Source: an uncultured Bacilli bacterium (GTDB lineage: Bacteria > Bacillota_I > Bacilli_A > RF39 > UBA660). Taken from it: 20,053 nucleotides of DNA. Numbering within the stretch: position 1 is the first letter of the stretch; each line of letters opens with the position of its first letter. The notes below the pieces were generated by a model. It did not search any database and was not told the origin of the DNA. It saw only the letters and a list, made by a program, of their open reading frames with translations. Positions 14,038 to 19,625 of the stretch are shown here, piece after piece. Where the stretch lies: the NCBI GenBank assembly GCA_934085635.1, contig CAKOHL010000011.1, positions 1 to 20,053 on the forward strand. Reading direction: 5' to 3'. Made by a program: the position numbers and the translations under genes.

Positions 14038-15216
14038 ATGATTAGAAGAGAGAAAGTTAATGTTGAAGAGTTAAATGAAGCGATTAATACTGGTAATAAG
14101 ATACTTAAACTTTGTTATGCTCTTATGATAATTGCTATTATAGGTGGATGTATTTTTTTACTTAGAACACTTAATATATTACCAATTTTAGGTACTATTA
14201 TTAGTGTTATTAGTCCATTTTTTATAGGCTTTATTATTGCTTGGCTTCTTAACCCTTTGGTTACTAAGTTAACTAATAGAGGTATGAAAAGAGCACTGGC
14301 GACTGTACTTGTTTTTATATTGTTTTTTGTACTCATTTATTTATTTTGTTTGGCAGTTATACCTTCTTTAGTTACACAGCTTAATGATATTGCTAAGTTA
14401 ATACCAGATATGCTTGATAATGCTAAAGAGATTATAGATAAGTTTTTTGTTAAGCTTTCTACTGAAACTAATATAGATATGAGTTCTGTAAAAGCAGAGT
14501 TTTTAACTTATGTAGAGAGTTTTGCTAAGAATGTTAGTACTGATTTACCAACTAAAATTATTAACATTGTTCAGGATTTAGCAAGTGGTGTTGGTAAGTT
14601 TGCAATTGGTGTAGTTATAGGTTTTTATTTATTATTCAATTTTCATAATTTTAGTAAACATTTTATGAATATTGTCCCTAAGAAGTTTAAAGCTGATACT
14701 GAAAGACTTCTGGGTGAAGTAGGAAATATTGTTTATAATTTTATAAATGGTACATTTATAGACTGCTTGATACTTTTTGTTATTTCTATTATAGGATTTA
14801 GTCTGATAGGACTTAATGCTCCAGTGTTCTTTGCATTCTTCTGTGCAACTACAAATATTATTCCTTATATTGGACCTTATATTGGAGGAGCACCTGCTGT
14901 TTTAGTTGGATTTAGTCAAAGTCCGTTAACTGGTTTATTAACACTTTTATTTATTGTTGTAGCGCAGGGAATTGAAGGAAATTTCTTACATCCTCTTGTT
15001 ATAGGAAAGAAGTTAGATTTACATCCAGTTACTATAGTTATATCATTGTTGATTTTTGGACATTTCTTTGGTATAATTGGTATGATTATTGCAACACCAA
15101 TAGTCGCTATGCTAAAGACAATATATAATTTCTTTGATGAAAAGTATGATTTCTTTGGCTATGCTAAATCAAAGGATATGAAAAAAGAGATAAGTAAAAT
15201 TGATTATTCTAAATAA
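14038..15216 (+). CDS. AI-2E family transporter (YrrI-like)
   Basis: 392 residues, the normal size. Eight membrane segments can be drawn at about 25-43, 48-73, 86-108, 172-200, 238-262, 263-292, 298-312 and 328-358, with the family's large extracytoplasmic region between the third and fourth. Diagnostic stretches are GVVIGFYLLFNF (191-202), PYIGPYIGGAPA (276-287), EGNFLHPLVIGKKLDLHP (313-330) and GIIGMIIATPIVAMLK (345-360). Members export small molecules or, in some cases, act as Na+/H+ antiporters; the substrate cannot be told here. Linkage to alaS is as for B. subtilis yrrI. TGATAGAAT (14011-14019) may be its extended -10. The TAA stop directly precedes the T-box leader. Confidence 0.9.
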   Translation: MIRREKVNVEELNEAINTGNKILKLCYALMIIAIIGGCIFLLRTLNILPILGTIISVISPFFIGFIIAWLLNPLVTKLTNRGMKRALATVLVFILFFVLIYLFCLAVIPSLVTQLNDIAKLIPDMLDNAKEIIDKFFVKLSTETNIDMSSVKAEFLTYVESFAKNVSTDLPTKIINIVQDLASGVGKFAIGVVIGFYLLFNFHNFSKHFMNIVPKKFKADTERLLGEVGNIVYNFINGTFIDCLILFVISIIGFSLIGLNAPVFFAFFCATTNIIPYIGPYIGGAPAVLVGFSQSPLTGLLTLLFIVVAQGIEGNFLHPLVIGKKLDLHPVTIVISLLIFGHFFGIIGMIIATPIVAMLKTIYNFFDEKYDFFGYAKSKDMKKEISKIDYSK

Positions 15217-15369
15217 GAGAGTTCTTGGTTGGTGTAAAAGAATTAGATAGTTAATTTGAAGCTGCTCTTTCACTGCTACTAATACTAGCCGGTTGATAGC
15301 CGTTATATTAATTAAGTTAAATAAAGGATGGTACCGCCTTAGGGCTCCTTGTGTACTGTTCTTTTTTAT
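15215..15369 (+). promoter_or_regulatory. T-box riboswitch, alanine-specific
   Basis: Compact tRNA-sensing leader. Stem I runs from AAGAGAG (15215-15221) through GGTTGGTG (15228-15235) and the specifier region GAAGCTGCTC, where the tandem GCT triplets (15261-15266) both read alanine, and closes with CTCTT. The T-box sequence AAAGGATGGTACCGCC (15323-15338) carries TGGT (15329-15332), which matches a tRNA acceptor ending in ACCA, as for tRNA-Ala. The alternative terminator uses GGATGGTAC and GTACTGTTC, followed by a T run at about 15362-15369. Uncharged tRNA-Ala should favour antitermination and read-through into the kinase-like gene and alaS. No clear promoter lies just upstream, so it may be within, or shared with, the AI-2E transcript. 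Confidence 0.88.
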
Positions 15370-15406
15370 TTTAAGTGAATATTAAATGTAAAGGAGAGTG
15401 ACCAAG

Positions 15407-15952
15407 ATGGAATTAAGAAAAGATGAAGCTAAGATTATTATATTATCTGGTAAAGCTAGAAGTGGTAAAGATACTTCAATGGAGATTATAAAGAATTATT
15501 ATGAGAGTATTAATAAGAAGGTAATTTGTTTATTTTATGCAAGTTATATTAAAGAATACGCGAAGAATATAAGTGATTGGGATGGGTCTGATGAGACTAA
15601 ACCTAGAACACTTTTACAAGTACTTGGTACTGATATTATAAGAAATACTATTGATAAGAAATTCTTTATTAATAGGACAATTGAAGACATTAAAGTATAT
15701 AGTAAGTTTTTTGATATTATAATTATTGGAGATGCTAGATTTCCTGAAGAAATAGAAGATATTAAGAATACTTTTAATGATGTTATAAGTGTACATATAG
15801 TTAGAAAGGATATGAATATTTTAACTGATAAAGAGAAGATGCATATAACAGAAACCGCGTTAGATGGGTATGATAAATTTGATTATGAAATTAATAATGA
15901 TGGAACTCTTGAAGAGTTAGAGAGTAAGTTAAAAGAGATTTATAAACATTAA
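15407..15952 (+). CDS. P-loop deoxynucleoside monophosphate kinase-like protein
   Basis: 181 residues. A Walker A-type loop SGKARSGKDTS (14-24) follows an N-terminal hydrophobic strand (AKIIIL). The middle segment KPRTLLQVLGTD, with Arg shortly after, and IIIIGDARFPEEIE resemble phage-type deoxynucleotide monophosphate kinases (LLQ-GTD-R and D-x-RF-x-E-x-E motifs), which phosphorylate dNMPs. Dephospho-CoA kinase-like or another nucleotide kinase is an alternative. AAGGAG (15391-15396) favours the ATG at 15407 over the GTG at 15398, which would touch the binding site. It is the first gene after the alanine T-box, and alaS follows after 83 bases. Confidence 0.7.
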   Translation: MELRKDEAKIIILSGKARSGKDTSMEIIKNYYESINKKVICLFYASYIKEYAKNISDWDGSDETKPRTLLQVLGTDIIRNTIDKKFFINRTIEDIKVYSKFFDIIIIGDARFPEEIEDIKNTFNDVISVHIVRKDMNILTDKEKMHITETALDGYDKFDYEINNDGTLEELESKLKEIYKH

Positions 15953-16035
15953 ATGTAAAGTTATTAACATTTTGTTAACCTAAAGGATTTGTTAATAGAA
16001 TGTAAAAGTATATTAAGATAGAGGAGTGAAGAAAA

Positions 16036-17772
16036 ATGAATTTAAAAGATTTATATATTAATTATTTTGTAAGTAAAGGACATAAGCAAATTCCTAGTGC
16101 ACCAGTAGTGCCTGAGAATGACCCAAGTGTACTATTTAATACTGCTGGTATGCAACCACTTATTCCTTATTTAATGGGAGAGGTACATCCATATGGTACT
16201 AGACTTGTTGATTATCAAAAATGTATAAGAACTAATGATTTAGATGAAATTGGTGATACTACACATCATACATTTTTTGAAATGTTAGGTAACTGGAGTT
16301 TAGGAGATTACTTTAAAGATGAGAGTATTAGTTATAGTTTTGAGTTTTTAACAAAGATTTTAAATATACCGGTTTCTAAATTAGCTGTTACTGTATATGC
16401 AGGTGATGGGAATATTCCTTTTGATGAGGTAAGTTACAATAAATGGTTAAGTTTAGGCATTCCAAAAAAAAGGATTGCTAGAACAGTTCTAGACAACTTT
16501 TGGATAGCAGGTACAAGTGGACCTTGTGGACCAGATACAGAGATATTCTATTTTAGAAGTGATGATGAAATGCCAGAAATATTTGACCCTGAGGATAATA
16601 GATGGGTTGAAATATGGAATAATGTATTTATGGAATTTTATAAAGATGAAAATGGTAATGTAACTGAATTACCTAAAAAGAACGTAGATACAGGAATGGG
16701 ACTTGAGAGAACTGTTTCCATTTTAGAGAATGTTTCTGATAACTATAAATCAAGTGTATGGAAAGATGTAATTGATTTAATATGTGAAATATGTGGTAAA
16801 CCTTATGAAGGCAATGAACAAAGTATAAGAATTATAGCAGATCATATACGTACTAGTGTATTTATAAGTGCTGATCCTGCTGGAATTAAACCAAGTAATA
16901 CTGATCAAGGATATATTTTAAGAAGATTAATAAGACGCGCTATTAGGCACGCTAAGAAGTTAGAAATAGATATAAATAGTGATTGGGAACAAAGAATTGC
17001 TAAATTAATAATAGATAAATATAAAAAATATTATAGTGAACTTACTGATAATGAAAGTGTTGTTCTTGAAGTATTAAAGAATGAAAAAGAGAAATTTAAT
17101 AAAACTCTAGAAAAGGGATTAAGAGAATTTAACAAAGTTAGTAATAAAGATATAGATGCTTTGACTGCTTTCCATTTATATGATACTTATGGTTTTCCTA
17201 TTGAACTTACTGAAGAACTTGCTAAAGATGCTAATATTAAAGTTGATATAGAAGGATTTAAAGAAAAATTTAAAGAACATCAAGAATTATCTAGAACTGC
17301 AAGTGCTGGAAAGTTTAAAGGTGGACTTGCTGGAAATAGTGAAATTGAAACTAAATATCACACTGCAACACATTTACTTAATGCTGCTCTTAAATTAGTT
17401 GTTGATAAAAATGTACATCAAAAGGGAAGTAATATTACTGATGAAAGAATGCGTTTTGACTTTTCTTGTGACCATAAATTAAGTGATGAAGAGAAGAAGA
17501 AAGTAGAAGATTTAGTAAATAAGTGGATTAGTGAAGGACTTGATGTAACTATTCAAGAAATGTCTAAAGATGAGGCAATTAAAAGTGGTGCAGAATGTAT
17601 GTTTATAGAAAAATATCCTGATATAGTTACAGTTTATAGTATTGGAGATGTATCTCGTGAATTATGTGGTGGACCTCATGTTAAAAATACTAGTGAACTT
17701 GGACACTTTAGAATAGTTAAAGAAGAAGCTTCAAGTGCTGGAGTAAGAAGAATAAAGGCTGTGCTAGAATGA
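16036..17772 (+). CDS. alaS: Alanyl-tRNA synthetase, short form lacking C-Ala
   Basis: Charges tRNA-Ala. 578 residues against about 870-880 in typical bacteria. The class II catalytic domain is complete (SVLFNTAGMQPLIPYL 31-46; FFEMLGNWSLGDYFK 80-94; GPCGPDTEIFY 162-172; NVDTGMGLERTVSIL 216-230), as is the tRNA-recognition part with DQGYILRRLIRRAIRHA (290-306). The editing site keeps its four zinc/catalytic ligands: HTATH (442-446) and CGGPH (544-548). Missing are the roughly 100-residue beta-barrel that normally precedes HTATH (the AESGGQ region) and the whole C-terminal DHHA1/C-Ala module; the protein ends just after SAGVRRIKAVLE. Ends are clean with no frame decay, so this is a natural short form. 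GAGGAG-type binding site near 16021. The TGA stop overlaps rlmN. Confidence 0.95.
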   Translation: MNLKDLYINYFVSKGHKQIPSAPVVPENDPSVLFNTAGMQPLIPYLMGEVHPYGTRLVDYQKCIRTNDLDEIGDTTHHTFFEMLGNWSLGDYFKDESISYSFEFLTKILNIPVSKLAVTVYAGDGNIPFDEVSYNKWLSLGIPKKRIARTVLDNFWIAGTSGPCGPDTEIFYFRSDDEMPEIFDPEDNRWVEIWNNVFMEFYKDENGNVTELPKKNVDTGMGLERTVSILENVSDNYKSSVWKDVIDLICEICGKPYEGNEQSIRIIADHIRTSVFISADPAGIKPSNTDQGYILRRLIRRAIRHAKKLEIDINSDWEQRIAKLIIDKYKKYYSELTDNESVVLEVLKNEKEKFNKTLEKGLREFNKVSNKDIDALTAFHLYDTYGFPIELTEELAKDANIKVDIEGFKEKFKEHQELSRTASAGKFKGGLAGNSEIETKYHTATHLLNAALKLVVDKNVHQKGSNITDERMRFDFSCDHKLSDEEKKKVEDLVNKWISEGLDVTIQEMSKDEAIKSGAECMFIEKYPDIVTVYSIGDVSRELCGGPHVKNTSELGHFRIVKEEASSAGVRRIKAVLE

Positions 17773-18797
17773 TGAGTATATTTGACTTAACATTACAAGA
17801 ATTAGAAGAAGTACTAGTTCGAAATGGATTTAAAAAATTTAATGCTACTCAAGTATTTGAAGGAATTTATAAGAAGAAAGTCAATAAGTTTGATGATATT
17901 ACTAATATAAGTAAAGATTTAAAAGAGTTTCTAAATAATAATTATTCTTTGGGGTACTTAAAAGTTATTGATTCACTTAAAAGTGAAAGTGCAAATAAGT
18001 ATTTATTAGAAGTTAAAAATTCTAGTGTTGAAGTAGTTTTAATGCATCAAAGTTATGGAGAAAGTTTATGTATAAGTTCTCAAATAGGTTGTAATATGGG
18101 ATGTGCTTTCTGTGAAAGTGGTAAACTTAAGATGGTAAGAAACCTAAGTGTAAGTGAGATTATATTAGAAATTTTAACTATAGAAAAAATAGAAAATATA
18201 AGAATAGATAATGTAGTTATTATGGGAATAGGAGAACCTTTTGATAACTATGATAATATAGTAAAAGCATTAAATATAATGATATGTCCTAAAGGGATAG
18301 ATTTGGGTCAAAGGAGAATCACTGTAAGTACGTGTGGACTTGTAAGTAAAATAAAAGAGTTTGCAAACTTAAATACACAAGTAAATCTTGCAATAAGTTT
18401 GCACGCTCCTAATCAAAAACTTAGAGAATCTTTAATGCCAATTGCTAAAGCTTATCCACTTGATAAATTAATGGAAGCAGTAGATTATTATATAGATAAA
18501 ACTAATAGAAGAGTTACTATGGAATATATATTACTTGAGAATGTAAATGATAGTATAGAAAATGCTAAAGAACTAGCAAATCTTCTTAAAGGTAAACTTG
18601 TTTATGTAAATTTAATACCATATAATACAACAAGTAGTGACTTTAAAAGAAGTTCTAAAGAAAGAATTAATGCTTTCTTTGATGTACTTGTTAAGAATGG
18701 AATTAATACACAAAAAAGAAGAGAAATGGGAAAAGATATTAAAGGTGCTTGTGGACAGTTGAAGGCTAGTTATGAAAGGGATGACAAAAATGTTTAG
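17772..18797 (+). CDS. rlmN: Radical SAM rRNA methyltransferase RlmN-like
   Basis: Dual-specificity 23S rRNA (A2503)/tRNA (A37) C2-methyltransferase family. 341-342 residues. The radical-SAM motif is CNMGCAFC (C107, C111, C114 from this start), the catalytic cysteines are present in LCISSQIGC (C100) and in KGACGQL (C327), and GIGEPFDNYDN and SLHAPNQKLRESLMPI match RlmN. The residue after the third FeS cysteine is Glu, where Ala or Ser is usual. RlmN is favoured over the resistance enzyme Cfr because of the chromosomal housekeeping context. ATGs at 17769 and 17772 overlap the alaS stop, with no clear Shine-Dalgarno sequence, so translation is probably coupled to alaS. Confidence 0.92.
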   Translation: MSIFDLTLQELEEVLVRNGFKKFNATQVFEGIYKKKVNKFDDITNISKDLKEFLNNNYSLGYLKVIDSLKSESANKYLLEVKNSSVEVVLMHQSYGESLCISSQIGCNMGCAFCESGKLKMVRNLSVSEIILEILTIEKIENIRIDNVVIMGIGEPFDNYDNIVKALNIMICPKGIDLGQRRITVSTCGLVSKIKEFANLNTQVNLAISLHAPNQKLRESLMPIAKAYPLDKLMEAVDYYIDKTNRRVTMEYILLENVNDSIENAKELANLLKGKLVYVNLIPYNTTSSDFKRSSKERINAFFDVLVKNGINTQKRREMGKDIKGACGQLKASYERDDKNV

Positions 18798-18981
18798 AGA
18801 ATTAAAACGTATTTATGTGGAAGTAAATCAAGTTCGTAACAATATTGAACTAAAAAGAATAGAAAGAGATACTAAAGTTGATAGGTCTGAAACTTGTTTT
18901 GGTGGTCTTACTAAAACAACTTTAAAACAATATAATGAAGGTGCTGAAAGAGCAAAAAAACTATCAAAGAAATTGTTTTAA
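18790..18981 (+). CDS. Small hypothetical protein (63 aa)
   Basis: A 63-residue, basic, helical protein, starting MFRELKRIYVEVNQVRNNIE and ending in a lysine-rich AKKLSKKLF. No membrane segment, Cys pairs or known motif apart from a central SETCFGGLTKTT. AAAGGG (18775-18780) is correctly spaced for the ATG at 18790, so I prefer it to the in-frame ATGs at 18772 and 18781. It overlaps rlmN by eight bases, which suggests translational coupling. I do not recognise the family. Confidence 0.6.
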   Translation: MFRELKRIYVEVNQVRNNIELKRIERDTKVDRSETCFGGLTKTTLKQYNEGAERAKKLSKKLF

Positions 18982-18999
18982 AAGTTTATTCAAAACCTA

Positions 19000-19028
19000 T
19001 TGTCATAAAATTAAAAATTTAGTATAAT
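19000..19028 (+). promoter_or_regulatory. Promoter of candidate antitoxin RNA
   Basis: TTGTCA (19000-19005), exactly 17 bases, and a perfect TATAAT (19023-19028). The predicted start is at about 19035, at the foot of a GAAA-capped hairpin. Confidence 0.75.
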
Positions 19029-19050
19029 GAATACAGAAGAGAAATCTTCA

Positions 19051-19083
19051 CAAAATAAAAAGGAAGCATTCAGTTACTGAATG
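19051..19083 (-). terminator. Candidate terminator of the toxin-like transcript
   Basis: On the minus strand CATTCAG-TAA-CTGAATG (complement of 19067-19083) is followed by CTTCC and then TTTTTATTTT. The T tract begins five bases after the stem, so efficiency is uncertain. Confidence 0.5.
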
Positions 19084-19100
19084 TCTACCGGTATTTGGGC

Positions 19101-19133
19101 GACATTTATCCTAATGGATAGATGTCTATTTTT
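19101..19133 (+). terminator. Terminator of the small RNA
   Basis: An 11-bp stem with one T-G wobble, a TAAT loop and a T-rich tail (19127-19133). The same DNA holds the end of the minus-strand peptide ORF. Confidence 0.8.
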
Positions 19134-19216
19134 ATAATTAGAAGTATTAAACTAATAACTATCAAAATGATAATTATGCGATTAAGTACTTTTAAAATAA
19201 ATTTCCTTCTCGGCAT
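19106..19216 (-). CDS. Hydrophobic 36-aa peptide, candidate type I toxin
   Basis: The peptide begins with the basic MPRRKFILKVLNR, followed by an Ile/Leu/Val-only membrane helix (about 14-28) and a short tail IKIDIYPLG. Size, one membrane helix and charge distribution resemble type I toxins of the TxpA/BsrG/Fst kind, though I see no sequence match to a named family. A strong purine-rich binding site, AGGGGGTGG on the minus strand, is five bases before the ATG. The leader of about 70 bases is much more GC-rich than the surroundings and contains CTACCTACC, which could pair with the GGTGGTA at the binding site and hide it. The frame is open up to an ATG at 19288, giving 60 residues; I prefer the shorter form because the predicted transcript starts at about that ATG and only the inner one has a binding site. 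Confidence 0.6.
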   Translation of the reverse strand: MPRRKFILKVLNRIIIILIVISLILLIIKIDIYPLG

Positions 19217-19293
19217 AATTACCACCCCCTTTCCTTCAGCCAAAGCCCCCAGATCGGTAGGTAGACACCCAGCACTTCCTGCTTCCATAAAAT

Positions 19294-19322
19294 ACTATAA
19301 CAGAAATGGTAGCTAAAGTCAA
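19294..19322 (-). promoter_or_regulatory. Promoter of the toxin-like gene (minus strand)
   Basis: On the minus strand TTGACT (complement of 19317-19322), exactly 17 bases and TATAGT (complement of 19294-19299). Start predicted near 19287. Confidence 0.75.
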
Positions 19323-19370
19323 CAAAAAACGAACATATTTTCAATATTGAATTTTTGAAGTAAAACCCCC

Positions 19371-19399
19371 TTGCGCTAGCTTATAAATTATGCTAAAAT
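19371..19399 (+). promoter_or_regulatory. Promoter of element copy 2
   Basis: TTGCGC (19371-19376), a 17-base spacer and extended -10 TGCTAAAAT (19391-19399). The predicted start (about 19406) coincides with the left end of the conserved element, supporting a transcript that begins there. Confidence 0.7.
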
Positions 19400-19473
19400 T
19401 TTAACAGTAGAAGATACATGAATTTGTACATTTTAATTCGCAAATCTTCAAAAAAATAAGGACGTGATTGCAA

Positions 19474-19569
19474 ATGAAAAACAACAGCCTAGTACAAAAT
19501 ATTGCACTGGGGGGGGGGGTACTTCTAAGTAAAATAAACCCTAGTTGTTTTTCATATGCTTTAAAGTGA
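19474..19569 (+). CDS. Leader peptide candidate in element copy 2 (31 aa as sequenced)
   Basis: ATG in the 5' arm of the long stem opens MKNNSLVQNIALGGGVLLSK and runs on through the 3' arm to TGA at 19567-19569, the first three bases of the terminator hairpin. With 9 or 12 G residues in the tract in place of 11, the frame would instead be ...LGGGTSK (9) or ...LGGGGTSK (12) and end at the TAA equivalent to copy 1; with 10 it would stop even earlier. The tract length therefore decides where a translating ribosome stops relative to the attenuator stems. AAGGAC upstream is a modest binding site. Translation is unproven. Confidence 0.35.
   Translation: MKNNSLVQNIALGGGVLLSKINPSCFSYALK
19509..19519 (+). 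repeat. Homopolymer G tract, 11 bases
   Basis: Eleven consecutive G residues in otherwise AT-rich DNA, within element copy 2; the matching part of copy 1 is the mixed GGAGATGGGAC. Such tracts are prone to slipped-strand length change and also to sequencing error. Confidence 0.85.
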
Positions 19570-19592
19570 TAGGAGGAATTCTATCATTTTTT
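19567..19592 (+). terminator. Attenuator-like terminator of element copy 2
   Basis: TGATAG (19567-19572), loop GAGGAATT, CTATCA (19581-19586), then TTTTTT (19587-19592). It stands between the element's promoter and the surface protein gene. Confidence 0.7.
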
Positions 19593-19625
19593 GGATGTCC
19601 AAAAAGGAAAAGGAAGGAAGTAGAA

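Larger units (their letters stand above)
19035..19133 (+). ncRNA. Candidate small RNA, possible type I antitoxin
   Basis: About 100 bases bounded by a promoter and a strong terminator. It folds into three hairpins: GAAGA-GAAA-TCTTC (19036-19049), CATTCAG-TTA-CTGAATG (19067-19083) and the terminator GACATTTATCC (19101-19111), TAAT, GGATAGATGTC (19116-19126) followed by TATTTTT. It contains no credible ORF. It is convergent with the peptide gene on the minus strand and is antisense to its last codons and 3' untranslated part, as RatA is to txpA mRNA. The function is inferred from architecture only. Confidence 0.6.
19401..19592 (+). ncRNA. Structured RNA/leader element, copy 2, upstream of surface protein gene
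   Basis: Full-length relative of 10706-10893. Equivalent parts: 5' hairpin (GAAGAT 19410-19415 with ATCTTC 19444-19449; TGAATT 19419-19424 with AATTCG 19435-19440), conserved AAAAAAATAAGGAC, 12-bp long-range stem (19474-19485 with 19544-19555), and a terminal hairpin TGATAG (19567-19572) with CTATCA (19581-19586) plus six T residues, here a credible terminator. Where the copies differ in the 5' hairpin, pairing is kept: C-G versus U-G, G-U versus G-C, U-G versus U-A. The loop of the terminator contains GGAGG. No promoter is visible between it and the downstream gene, so that gene should depend on read-through. An 11-base G tract interrupts the copy. Confidence 0.7.

Noticed and set aside
16036..17772. 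alaS as a truncated pseudogene
   Set aside because: All catalytic and editing motifs are intact, the stop overlaps the rlmN start neatly, and two separate blocks are absent without frame damage, which fits a natural short form.
19122..19316. Plus-strand ORF of 64 codons across the toxin-like region
   Set aside because: It is antisense to the hydrophobic peptide gene, has no binding site, and begins at the end of the small RNA's terminator. Its apparent protein is the mirror of the minus-strand signals.
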